64,000 nucleotides of DNA from Icerya purchasi. Taxonomy: Eukaryota > Arthropoda > Insecta > Hemiptera > Monophlebidae. Both the position numbers and the translations under genes were made by a program. The notes below the pieces were generated by a model that saw only the letters and a list, made by a program, of their open reading frames with translations, was not told where the DNA came from and ran no database searches. The first letter of the stretch is position 1, and each line of letters starts with the position of its first letter. Of this stretch, positions 22,447 through 34,849 are shown in pieces. Location of the stretch: contig CM077116.1 in the NCBI GenBank assembly GCA_039619475.1, forward strand, positions 33,367,183-33,431,182, read 5' to 3'.

Positions 22447-25339
22447 AGTAGAAAAGAAGAGTGATATTATAGGCAGAAAACGGAAGAGCGGACTAATGAA
22501 TATCAATTCGTTACGCTCGATGACTAGATGACACCAAGATTCCGCAGAAGATCGATCGAGTAGGAAAAAATCACGGATGAGAGTATGAAAAGTATTGCAT
22601 AATCGGAAAGGGGAAAATGAAGGTTATTTTATGTTTATGGGGAAATAATTAACGAGGAAACAAAGAAAGCAGCTCGTAGATTAGCAGAAGATTCCGTATA
22701 GAATACTGAGCAAAAGGAGGAAAATTTAAAAGACACAGAAAATAGGACCGATGGCAGTACAGAAAAAGGCAGACTCCATTCGGCCCTAGCAATGTGTGTG
22801 TAGAAAAGAGAGAAATTGAAGCATTAAAAAATTCAATTTTGGCGGCGTGTCAAGGAACAGATTTAAAACCGATCGGTATAGGAAGAAAATTTATCACATC
22901 AACAATACTAAATTTTTAAGTAATCCAACTTTTTTTTTATCGTCTATTATGTGATCTTCGCGTGTAAATCTTCAATCTGTCGCATCACCTTTAAATGTTT
23001 TCTCTTTACTGAAATTATTAGTTGAACTGTTTTATACTGTAATTCGTATTTTCCGTAACTTTTTCTACCCTTAATATGCCGGTAATTTTTAATATTATTC
23101 TTGCAGCCTTTTTGTGTACCGGTTTAATAATATTTTAGCGGATTTTGAACCGGGGTATGTTTCTGGTTGAATATTATTACATTTACATACGTTAATTCGG
23201 TATTTTATAGTTTAAGTTTTAAAACTTGAAATTTACATTTAATCATTTCTTATTAAGTATCGAATTAATTATACGAATAATTTCTGAGGTTTTCGATTGG
23301 ATATAGTTTGAGTACAATACTTCATCTGACATCTTTGAAATCAATTTCTGTTAATTTCTGAATTACGCGATTTCAAGAAATTAAAATTTATCCTTGAAAT
23401 TAAGCAATTTCTGAAGGGCAGCGAGCGCTCTAGTATTAATACTGTCAAATATTCGTTTTCAGAATATTATTCTAGTAAGGTCTTAAGAAATTTTAGTTGA
23501 TTGCTACGTAGTACGTTTAAGGTGTGTAGTCGAATTATCGATATAATGACTTTAATACTTTCGATTAATGTGAAATTTTATTTATTGTAACAACTTAAAA
23601 GGATTCCACAGTCATTTCGTGTTTTTTAAAGTAATTTTTCATTGTCAAAATGGTAAATCTTTTTCTGTGTTGTACAACAAAAAGCTATGAATGTATGCCC
23701 GTATATATGTATTGAAAATATATCCCGCTTGATACTAACGACTACGAAGGTGGTGTTTGATAAAATTTTCTTTGACTTATAATGCAATAAATTTCAAAGG
23801 AGTATTTATATTACTTTCTCAAAGCACGGAATTCGACGGTTCCGTTAGCAAAATAGTAAATTCGATTCCAATTAGCTCGCTGTAGATTGTAGACTCGCCA
23901 ACAATATTGGACCTTCTGATTGCAGATATTGTTTCGTCCTGATATTTCAATGAAAGATAAGAAAGTAAATTCGAAGACTGTTCTATTTAACATTTAGATG
24001 CGACACTGCGAAATAGCGAATAGCGAAAGTACATCGAGAAGAAATTCTGCGTTATCAGCCGTTATGACGCGAAGCAATTATTTTTCATCGATAAATCATC
24101 CGCTTAAAGTTAATTACCATCAAAACAAAATGCATAACACTTAGTTAATGTAAAAGTCCGTAGAATTTTTTATTCAGAGAAATTCTTGTAATCAAACTTG
24201 TGCACGAAATAACTAGAAAGTTTCGAAAAGAAAACAAAAGTCCTCTTTCATTTGATTCATTTTTCCTATTTACGCGGTTGCCGTGCATTCTTTCAGTACT
24301 AGTAGTAGTTCGTGAAATTTTATATGCTGCTCCATTCACGTTGTATTTAAATAATATAAAGCTTATTTGTGTTTCAAGTGATATTCATCTTTGTTTTGTT
24401 CTTTTAATTCTAGTTCGCACATTATCAGTCTACGATTATTGTAGTTAAAATTTTTCCTATGCTGGAATTTTCGACAACAAGAAATTGATCTACCCTATAT
24501 AATTCATTTAGATATTGCACTTTTTTCATATGTAGAATTGTCTATATCTCCGTAATGGTTTTAAGACAATTATTTCAACTTTTTAAGTTACATTTTGAAC
24601 AAAATTTTATCATTCCTCCTGTCTTTATTTTCGCATATGTGTTCATTATTTTATTTTCTTATATCTTTTCTGACCCGAATAACTAATAATATTTCTCTTT
24701 CAATGTAAACTGTAGTTTTTTGTTTTTTTCTTCCAATTTATCAATAAGTTTCCTATTTGTAATATCCTATCAACTCCGTACCTATTCCAAGTGTCGGTCT
24801 ACACTCAGACTTCTTTTCTAATCCTCTAATTTTGCTTCTTTGTTCATCACGGGCTTGGCTTAATAACAATTTTCCTTATTTTAATTGGTCCGTTATTTCC
24901 TCGTAATTCGTCTTCTCTTTAATTATGGCCGTCTTTCTTCATCCGTATTTACGTTTGGTTGTTTGTTCACGTTGTGCTCTTATCAGCGAACGATTGTGTT
25001 CCGATCGCATTGTTTTCCACATCAGCTAACTCTCGATGGAAGCGTTCTTATTTGTATTATCTCTATCTCGTAATTTTAGTTACCAGTGTTTTTTAGTTTA
25101 CATTTCATTTATTAATTATTAAGTAAAAGTTGATTTTTCTATTTTTATTTAGTTTTATCTAATTTTAATTTCATTTTATACTATTTAGCCTAATCAATTT
25201 TATTACCATCCAATACTGATTTTTAAGAAAATTCTTCATCTTCTTGGCACTATGTTCAATGAGCACCTTAATTATTAGTTGGAATATAATAATTTACTTC
25301 GGACAGGCATTGATCCTGCCGATATTTATAAATCTTTGA
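22447..25339. other. no gene recognised
   Basis: After the purine-rich block ending near 22830 the DNA is AT-rich. It is pyrimidine-rich on the plus strand between about 24600 and 25200, which may be the body of the Penelope-like element whose domain follows, but no motif is readable. Confidence 0.4.
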
Positions 25340-25516
25340 TTCGTAAACATTATACGGTAGCTTTTTTTATGGATGTTTCTTCAGCCTTTGACGCAACATT
25401 GAACGATTTTATATGTTTCTTGTATTTGCATTTGATTTTTCTACCTGTTTGACCAACATATGATTTTTCACAATAATCCCGTCTTTGATTTTTTTTATAG
25501 ATGTTACCGCTTTTGA
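25340..25516 (-). pseudogene. Penelope-like element, GIY-YIG endonuclease fragment
   Basis: On the minus strand one open stretch reads KSGNIYK, then DYCEKSYVGQTGRKIKCKYK and KHIKSFN. This corresponds to the GIY motif, a Cys-containing segment and the YIG motif (YVGQTGR) with the following helix carrying Arg/Lys and His, the arrangement of the GIY-YIG domain at the C-terminus of Penelope-like retroelements. That domain nicks target DNA. The RT that should lie upstream (higher coordinates) is not recognisable. A possible ribozyme-like motif lies close by at about 25648. The call rests on motifs alone; a bacterial-type GIY-YIG gene is very unlikely in this setting. Confidence 0.65.
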
Positions 25517-27513
25517 CTTATTTGTAAACAATTTTCCGCCTTCGATTGTCCGCCTAGTATTTACGCTATATATATGTACGCGCACGTGTAACCCAATTAT
25601 TTCTTTGCAGTGGGTTTTTAAAATTCAGTATGTTCTGTGTTGTTAGCTGATGATGGGCTACGCCGGAAAACGTGTTATTAAATTGCGGTATTTGAATTAA
25701 CTAAAGAGTAAATTTATATTTTTATTTTTTATTGTTATTAAGAGTGATTTATTTATTTTATATTTTTAATAAATTTTAACAAACATGTTACGTATCTACA
25801 CTTAATGAAAACAGTGTTCAGTACTGAATTTTGATACACAGTACACTATTCGGAAACTGCACTATACATATACCGCTTTTTGAGTTCACTGATAATTTTT
25901 TCTTTCATTCAAAAAATCGGTTAGTTCTTGACTATGCGTATTCACATTAATTTCGTGAACGAACCAGCACGAATTTAAATTTCCCCAGGTTACAAAGTAA
26001 ATGATTTCCGGTATATCATATAACATTTTTTATAATATCCGGTCGAGTAAAATGCTTGAAAAATGTTATCGTTAATCTATTATTCTTTCATGCGTAGTTC
26101 AGTTAGCAAAGTTTGAACTAAAAGAAACATAGCAAAATTTAACTAGTTCCGGAATTTATGTACGTATTGTAGAGTTTGGTTAAGTTATTAATGTAGTTTT
26201 AACGAATTTTCAAAGTTTTCGTATGGTTCATTAGTCGGTTCGGTAACTTTTCCTTTTCCGATCGCAGAATTAATAACGTAATCGATATTTAATTGATTTA
26301 TTATTTTTAAACGATCGCAACAGTGTTACCACAATAAAATTCGCAATAAAGAGACTAGCATGCGAGACAGATGCCAAACTTCGTTAGATGCTCTTTTTGT
26401 TCCGAACAACCAACGCTTAAACTGATTTGCGCTTAAAACAGATTTTGTGTAAGTTCTACTCCCTCTTAAACTTTCCCGCTGGTCAATTAATCTTAATTCA
26501 TTCCGTCAAAATGGTAACTTCTCCTTTCTGTCCAGTAGCTGATAATTTTCATCAGTTACTTTTTAACTAGATTTTTCTAATCTGATATGATCGAACTATT
26601 TCGGAGGCCGGCTCTTTTTAACGGGAGCATTCAGCGTGATCCGTTTTGGCGGTAGCGAGTCAGGGTTTTCGTTCGGATCTGTTTTTTACGAATTACCTGC
26701 GGTGTTTTCCTAAATTCCATCCACTAAAACGTCATCATTTGTGCTATTAAGAAACTCGGCTTACCAAAATTTAATTTATACGTCATCCATTAATATGTTT
26801 TCAGCAATTCCGTGCAAAACATACCATTACTCGTTAACGATTTAATTTTTCCGCGTATATGACATGTATACATGTACAATGACTACAAAGAAAAAAAATG
26901 TTGACGTAATTTTACTAGATTATACACATTTCTCTTAAATATTTTTAACCTATTTTTTACGATTCTATGAACTTACAATATAATATGAAATCGTAATAAA
27001 AATCATTTATGCCAAACATGTAATAAAAAATAAGCGTAAACCAAATTTATTAGAAAAAACAGTGACAGTATTAACATAGCTGTTAACTATTGCATAAACA
27101 AATATAAATTTAATATATTAAATTATCAAATTCCAAATAATAATAACCCGATTTTCTTAATAAAAAAATTTTAAATTAAAAAAATTTAATATTACTTTTT
27201 AAAAATTTTTAAATTTGTTTCATATTTAGCTTTTTTTTCAGCGTATTTTATATCGTTCCTTAACATGTCCGTTAAAGTTCGTTACTTTTCTTCTAAATAA
27301 TCTACCGTCTTTAATATTGTAAACAATTCCTCTCGCCTTTGATATGTGTAAACAACTTCCTGCTTATATTCTTTGAAATTTCTTTGTACTACCTTCGAAC
27401 GGTTAATTTTAATTGTATGAATACAGAGTGTTTCCATGTTGACTTTAGTGTGTTTTTGTGTGGTTTTATTAATTTTTGGCTAATCATCTTTTGCCCAAAA
27501 ATGTTTCAAACTA

Positions 27514-27581
<68 letters not shown>

Positions 27582-29263
27582 CGCTTATACATTTAAGTTC
27601 GTCTGTTATATTTGCATAATTACTATATTTTTATGTTTAACAAACAGTATGTTAAATGATTCTATAGCATAAAAAGATGATTTAGAAATGACAAAAATAT
27701 CGAATTAAAATATGCAATAATTCAGAAATGGCGTGACGTATAAATTTTAAAATCGTAAGATAAATCACAATTAAAATTTTCTGTAAGGCAATATACAACT
27801 TTAGGATAATTGATTACCACCCTAAATGGCAAAAAACGGAAAAAAACCCGGGAATATTAATGTGGAATTCGAAATTACTGCAAAAATTACTGAGAAATTC
27901 GGAACTCATTACCGGATAACCATTTAAACGTGTAATTCAAAATATAAAACAAAAATGGAAACACTTTCATAATTTAAAAAAAAACAAAACAAAAGTTATT
28001 CGAGCTTTGGCCAACAAGAAGTACCGTTCATGTAAATAACAGGCTGTGGGAAAAAGTGGAAGCCGAAATGTATTTTAAAAATGTACATAAAAGAGCACTT
28101 ATGAAGAAAAATATACTTGAACTTACAAATTCATACTTAGACCCTCGGGGTGCCAGAAGCTCTAAATTTGGTAAAAAAATAACTTTTTTTTGCGGACTTG
28201 TCGTGTACACCGCGATAGGAAGATCTTTCTTGTTTTAGTTTTGTGTTAACTTTTTTTTTTTTTTTGAAACATTATTAACAGGCAGCAAAAATAATATAGT
28301 CGATTAGCAGCAAATTTTAGATGGAACAGTTGCAGATTTATTGCCTTCACTACGATTTTTACGAAAATAATAGTGTTGCAGTTAATTAAGGAGTGCGGTG
28401 TTTCAAAGATAGAAAATCGTCTCTTGATTTCCCACATGAATTTAAAAAGAAAAACGAAAATAGTTTTAAAACATTTAGAATAAATTAATAATCTAATAAA
28501 ATTACGTTAAACGTGTGTTTTGTGATATATATTATATATGTATGTATTTAAATGCGTCGAAAAACTTAATTATTAATCTGTTTTACACGTGACATTTCTG
28601 ACAATTGTAAACAGATGTTTTATAGTGCTCTAGAAATACCAAAACAAATGATAATGTTTTGGCGGATGAAATTTAAAAACACCGCGGATAATTTGTACAA
28701 AGGACTCAGTAAAAATCCTGGCTCACTACCGCCGAAACGATTCACGCTAAAAATGTTTCCATCTAAAAAATTCAGACCGGATCGTTCCCGTCGTCGAGAG
28801 GGTAACTCAATTATTTCGTAAAAAATTTTTTTAATAGTACAACCCGTATAGTGCAAGACGTTTTAAAAATTTTTTTTTTTTTTTAGTTTCAAATTAGAAC
28901 GTTTGATCATCATAAAATCAATGGTGACAGGTTGAGACTGAAGCACCGTCAAGTGATTATTTTTGTAAACGTAACGTGTTTACATTTTATTCGCTTTTTT
29001 CGGTTATTATAAATTCTGTCGGTATGTTTTTTTTCATCATAAATTTCCATTAGTGCGTTATCTTTTTTATTTATTGCCGAGTACATCATATGAATTTTGA
29101 TAGTGTCTTAGACATACTCGCGGCACCTTTTAACTGTTTAACATGCGTACTTTTTACTTATAATTCGGTTCAGTACTCTTAATGTATATTTATAGACGAA
29201 TTCAAACATTTCTATTTGATGCGTTTTAGTCCTTCGTTCCATAGCAGTTTGCTATATGGTAAA
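25517..29263. other. no gene recognised; long (AT)n at 27516-27577
   Basis: AT-rich DNA with frames below 90 codons and no domain. The most notable item is the 62-bp AT microsatellite. Confidence 0.5.
27516..27577. repeat. (AT)31 microsatellite
   Basis: 31 AT dinucleotides without interruption, the longest in the window. Confidence 0.95.
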
Positions 29264-29440
29264 AAGTAAAGTAAGTCTCATACCCTTGATAAGGTATCAT
29301 GGATTGTGGAATTAAGCTTTTCATAATGTACTAAGCTCAATGGATCTAAAAAGAATACTGGGGTCAGTTCCTTTCTACTTGGGGATCCGCCTTTACTTTT
29401 CCAGATTTCTCTGCTATAACCAATATTCAGTTTCAGATTG
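29264..29440 (-). mobile_element. SINE family 1, copy D (5'-truncated)
   Basis: It carries the reversed 3' part of the family (AAAGTAAGTCTCATACCCTT through CAGATTTCTCTGCTATAACC) and stops before the tRNA-like head. It is 5'-truncated, as expected when reverse transcription ends early. Confidence 0.85.
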
Positions 29441-29695
29441 TGCGTCAGTGGAATGAACTAGCATTTATTTTATGCCTTATAAAAATCACGCTGTTAGATT
29501 TCTCCTAAAGTATTTCTAGTTGTAACGGATTAGTTCAATTTTGAACGTTTTTTAAAAACTGTTTTGACATACTTTATGGCTGTAGTTGGTTGCTAAAACG
29601 CACACTACCGAATCAGCCGCGCATCGTATTATTTTAACCTTATTCGATTCTACTTTATTCAATATACATCAGGTTGCCTATTGTGATGGTTAACA

Positions 29696-29844
29696 TATAC
29701 CCTTACTGGTTTTAATACTGTCAATCTGTTCCCATACTTAACTGTAATCTTTCTATTTGGGAAATAATTCAACATCCAACCATTGATTAATGTATCGTTC
29801 AATATTTCTAGATCATTATTATCATAAGCACCTTTAAAATTTGC
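29696..29844 (-). pseudogene. LINE reverse transcriptase fragment, motif A region
   Basis: A frame on the minus strand reads ANFKGAYDNNDLEIL, then INGWMLNYFPNRKITVKYG and NRLTVLKPVR. In R1-, LOA- and Loner-like LINEs the RT has D-x-KGAYDNV (catalytic motif A) followed by a helix and an NR+..V.YG strand before the PQG motif. Here the first Asp of motif A is Asn, and the expected PQG block is lost after PVR. Only about 50 codons are readable. The element is dead, and its flanks show no other domain. Confidence 0.5.
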
Positions 29845-32069
29845 GTATTACACAATGTTCGGACATGTTGATTTGAATATTTGTGTTTAAAATACGTAGA
29901 CAATTTTTAGTGATGAGCCTGTACTGAAACTCAAATAACGTCGTAGAAAATTTATTTATATTGTAAATCCATCCTTCTGATTTATTTTTAATAAATAACT
30001 CTAGCGTTTTATCAATACATTATAATAACATTATTCGTTCATATGGAATTGTATGAATCTTTATTTGTGTTTGACATTAGAGGAACGAAGTGACGCTTCA
30101 GATGATATTATTTTGCTTCGCTCGAAAGCACACTTTATAAAAACTTTCCTATTTAATCTTTTAATCGATTTTATTACAAACGGCGTGCAATCACTCATGT
30201 CGTATAATGAATCACGGACCTCACCCAGAAACAATAGGAAGAAGAGTTAACTAATTAAAACTTGATTTGATCGGAAATGGCAGAAATAAACGAACTAATG
30301 GCATGAACAATAGACTGAGACGGAATGGACAAGATATAGAAAGCACAGTAGGGAGCAGGAAGCCTTGACTTCAAAAGGAGTAAATAAAGGGAAGAGCGTT
30401 CCGCAGAAAGAGCAGAACAGTCAAAAGAAAATGTGATTAGCATCACCGTGTTTAATACCAACATTTTTAATAACGTCCAACCTCGATACTAAATAAGAAG
30501 GAATGCGCATGCTTCATAACCAGCAGCTGCAAAACATGAACTATCATCAACTTTTTTAATTTCGATGACGGTTTTAGTTTAAAAAAAATTTCGAAGATTT
30601 CTGCAATTTTACGAGCACTGATAGATATTATTTGATCAGAAATAACTTTTTTTCCACAAAGATTTTATAACAAGTTGAACTATCGCCAGTAGTAATAGAT
30701 GTAACATTTATTCTGATTTTGTTCTTGGTGATAATATTAAAATTATCTGTTTCACAACCACTACTATCTTCATCACTAATATTATTCTTTCTAATATATA
30801 CTTTATTGTCTAAATTAGAATTAAACGGCGTAGCATTGTTATTCGTTTCGAATAGGACAAAGCTAATGACTGCCAATTTGCAGTTTAGGGGGATGAATGT
30901 TATGGAGTTATATCGGGTAATCTCCCATCTCTCCGGGGTCACACATCCGAAAACAATTATCTGTAATAGTTAGGTAGCGATCGCGAGAGCGGAATAATTA
31001 AACAAAGAATGGCGTATACCAAGCGCACGTCCTATGTGTATAAATGGGTGTTCAGTGAACGTGTAATGTCATTTTACGAGTGCATTGAAGATAACAGTGA
31101 AACGCGATACAATTCCGCGATAAAATTTGAACACAGATTATTATACACCGCAAGAAATGAACAATGTCCTATTCGTTAACTACTTTTATTTGTAAGATTA
31201 CACGGTAATGTTGCTTAACAACAGCTATTTAAAAGATGGAGGCCTTTTTGTTTAGGTCCGTAATAATTGCTTAATTATTTTTTCCGTTATTCATTGTGTT
31301 TTCCGATTTATCTAATTTTTCAGTTACCGTTTATTTCGTTTGTTTCGTTTTCTTATTGGAAAAGTAGAAAACGAATCGAAGAAAACATTGAAATTGTTTA
31401 AGCGGTTAAATCATATCAGTTTCAAGGAAATATGAATACTTTCCCGTTAAAAAAAAATGGCGATTCCTTATTGGTGTGAATGTTGTTTAATTTACACATT
31501 GCCAACACAACTAATTGATCTTCAAAGTGTAAAATGCAAAAAATAAATGTTTATACATTACTAATTTACCGGAGTAATTTAAATTGGTTTTGTCTATTTA
31601 AAGACTGATCTCAACAATGTAACTTTCAGTTTATTTGCCAAATATTTCCGATGTTATCTTAATATTTTAGTAGGTTTCTTCGCGACATTAACAGCGCAAA
31701 TGGTTTAAAGCCGCGTGAGCTTTTTAGAATATTTCGGGTTTTTAAAGAAAAAAAATAGGGAGCCCCTACTTACTAGCATATTTCGAGAAAAGTCATCTCC
31801 TGTTCCCTTTTCGTATCCTTCGATAGCGTAATATTATTTCGTCCACCACAATCACGATATTTCCATTTCAGTCTACTGCCGGATGTAGGCAACTTCTGGT
31901 GCGATAGGTTGGCCTAATCTCCCGTGGTGGTCAGGAAAATTGGCAGATGCGTTTTATACCTGTTGCCAGGTTTTCACGACAACTTTCTACGCAACGCTAG
32001 TGTAGACGCCAGATTACATTTGGAACTGATTGCAATCACTTGATGTCACGTCACAAATGCAGTTCTGTG
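29845..32069. other. no gene recognised
   Basis: AT-rich DNA. A 104-codon frame on the minus strand (30628-30942) overlaps an 84-codon frame on the plus strand and has no recognisable domain; both are probably chance. The minus strand at 30255-30464 looks faintly like an RNase H but does not hold up. Confidence 0.45.
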
Positions 32070-32783
32070 TAATGATGTGTAAGGTAACGAGGAATGTAAC
32101 TAGAAACTAGTTCCAGCTCTGAAATAGTTCGTTTCATTCCAATCGATAACGTGTTTACGTTCCTTGTTACTCTTTTTGTGTCCCAGAAATGAGAACTAAC
32201 TATTGCAACTAAAAGAATTAACTGTAACTGTGCAACTAGTGTGTCTTGGAACCGAATGAACGAAAGAAACGATTAACTCTACACAATAATATCAGACTGT
32301 GATCAGGGGTAATTGAAGTACAGATGATACCTTTTATACCTTTATCACTCGTACAGTTCGCATGTATTTCTCACACTGCGTGCTCCATTATTGGTCACAA
32401 CTCACTAGCTTATTAGACGGAAATATGTCATCAGATGATGAATAAAAGAACACTATTCTGCTGCAACTGGCTGGGATCCCTTCATATTTCTCTAGTTTTC
32501 AAGATATTAAGATGAAACTGTCATGTATTGCCTCAAAGTTGTTTTAGCTTTTAAACATTATTATTTTATTAACCTCTGTTTTGTTTGTTTGTTTGTTTTT
32601 TTTTGTTTTTTTTTTATAATTATGTTTTATAATATATTTAAATTTATTTTCATTTTGATTACATAAGTTACTCTTTTTGTAACATTTTTAACAGTTTGTA
32701 ACTAAGTTCTACGTTCCTGATCATTAGGAACTTGTAACGTGACATTCCAAAATAAAATATTTGGAACCTTACCCATCACTAGA
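32070..32783. mobile_element. probable hAT-type non-autonomous element (MITE)
   Basis: The left end reads TAATGATGTGTAAGGTAAC. The right end, on the opposite strand, reads TAGTGATGGGTAAGGTTCC, a 15 of 19 match in inverted orientation. CAGTGATGGG-like ends are typical of hAT transposons. Next to the ends lie GTTCTGTG (32062-32069) and GTTTTGTG (32784-32791), a 7 of 8 match and a candidate 8-bp hAT target duplication. Repeated GTTACT and GTAAC motifs occur just inside both ends, including GTTACTCTTTTTGT at about 32166 and 32666. The 700-bp interior has no transposase frame, so the element would depend on one encoded elsewhere. Boundaries may be off by two bases at the right. Confidence 0.5.
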
Positions 32784-34849
32784 GTTTTGTGTGTGTCTGT
32801 CTCCTATACATCAGATAGCGCACATAACGATGACGTGCGTGGTGGCTTGCTCGCGACAACCGAAATATTCTCCATTAAGTAAAATTTAAGTGAAAAATTG
32901 TAACAAATTTCAAAAATTGATTATGTAAAAAAAGTATTCTTTTAAAAAGGTAAAAACTATTTTCAATACACCATAGAAAGCATAGGTTACAGCATGTTTA
33001 TCTGGAATTTGTTAACTCGCGAGATAATTCACGGGCAATTTAGCCGGAAACGGACAACTTATCATCTAGATTGCTACTAAAGTGCACATTTTGCTTCGAC
33101 GATTGCAGTTCTGTTTGGGGCAGCCACTTAGAAAGACATAAAGGAACAAGAAATAGGAGAACTAAAGCGAAGACAGAAAGGCTTGAAAAAGAGTATGAAC
33201 CAACGGTTGTCGAACAAAATTTATACGTAAACGTAATAGATGATCATCTTCCATAGAAAACATTTGCATCGTGCGTGTAGACTGGAGCAAAGGTCACTTA
33301 CAAGTGCACACACTTGCTTAGCGCTAGAGCGAAGCCTGATGTCGCTGGCCAGCTTGCTTCCAGGAATGGTGTAAAGATATCGACGGCTGTCGTTAAGTAT
33401 TGTTTATAGTGCGGTTTATCGCGTTTATTATTAAACCATTCGCTTCTGTCTTCAATATAATTTCTCCCTCATCTCGCCTATTAAGGCGCGATAAATGTAA
33501 CCCCGCTTGTGCGCTTTTGTACAAAAACAAAATGGAAATTACAGTTGAGTGTCACAAATCACATGCTCCGTCATAAACACGAAGATGATTATAACAACGC
33601 GCAACTCTAATGATAACTGGACGACGATGATGATGACGATCCGGTTAAGCCTCTAAATTAATATTCGACACTGTTTTAATTAGTCGTTTCTGCAGAGTGG
33701 ACGTCAAAAGCTTCCTGAATGTCAGTTTGAACAGTTTAGTTTGCTTTATTTCTCTATCTAACTATTGTTTATCAGAAGCGCGTGTTACAACAAGCGGATC
33801 CGAATAGTTTATTCGCTGCCGGCGGCGTGCTATAAAAGTACTTGTTTTTAACTACCTGGCTGATTTACTTATTTTCAGAGGTCTCAGTTGTAGTAAGATA
33901 TTTAATCGTTCATCGAAGCTCGGCTAATCTGTCATTAAACTTTCGCTTTACACGATTTCTCCCCCCCCCACCCCACTCTCAACCCACCAACTCTTGAAAT
34001 AGTCGTTCAGTTTACCTGAGTTTCTATCGATCAGCTTTTACGCGTGCAATTCATTCAAGCGATTCCTTCTTTGACAACTTATTTATTAGGTATAAAAAAG
34101 TTCATAGAGCGTTACAAGTAATCGGATGTACCTGTTTCTTCTCTTTCATTTCAGTGCCGGTATACATTTGTGCTGTGTATGGGAGATGTTTGAAGTAGTG
34201 ATGTATGCGAAGTGAACATAATGTGCAGCACAAAACTAATAGCAAATGCTTACCATCACGATACACATGAGGGCATGCGCGTTTATGTTTGTGTGATGCT
34301 ATGTGGACTAGTTTATGAGCATGAACATTATTTTGCTGAATTTGATTTGACCACTGTTGCCGTGAAATTTAGAACTACTCTACTGGCAGTGAAACATTCT
34401 GGCCATAAACAACTCACACCGTTTCTTGAAAAACAAATATGAAAACTACAGTGACGAAACGGGAACGCAGCATGTTTTGACAAACTGCATTCTCTAATGT
34501 TGTTATTTTCACCTAAACATATTTAGTTAATTGAATTTTTTCTGTCTTTTGCTTCTATATTTTCAAAGCGGTTCCTTTCCAATATTTTGAAAAGTTCGGT
34601 AATTTTTGCGCCAGCAATTCTTCTTTAAAGTTTCTTTCGCAAACAGGAAAGCTGTGAAACCACAAATTTTTGAGATACTTCAATGAAATATTTAATTTTG
34701 ATTAGGCGCCAGTACAGTTCGAATTTTTTTGTTTTTTTTTCAATTACGCGCAAGTTTTCTAAAGCAGAACAATAAGCGGCAATGATAGGGAGCTATGCGA
34801 TACCTGAATTCATGGAATGCTTCCCAATGGTCGCCATTTTTTGTTAATA
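32784..34849. other. no clear gene; one small zinc-finger-like frame
   Basis: The stretch has a C run at 33961-33970 and short frames, one of which is listed separately (33071-33256). A 76-codon frame at 34212-34442 has no recognisable domain. Confidence 0.4.
33071..33256 (+). CDS. small ORF with one C2H2-like finger
   Basis: The 61-residue frame contains KCTFCFDDCSSVWGSHLERH, that is C-x2-C-x10-H-x3-H near residues 5-23, followed by a basic and then acidic tail. The spacing between the second Cys and first His is two shorter than the classical 12, so it is an imperfect C2H2 match. It could be an exon of a host zinc-finger gene, a transposon scrap or chance. I see no decisive splice sites. 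I do not assign a function. Confidence 0.2.
   Translation: MLLKCTFCFDDCSSVWGSHLERHKGTRNRRTKAKTERLEKEYEPTVVEQNLYVNVIDDHLP

Noticed and set aside
27339..27596. 85-codon frame ending in alternating Tyr-Ile
   Set aside because: The Tyr-Ile run is a translation of the (AT)n microsatellite.
30255..30464. Minus-strand frame resembling an RNase H (SIVHAIS-like)
   Set aside because: The supposed SDS block lacks the Asp, and neither the TDGS nor the final SH..I.GNE..D block could be found in order.
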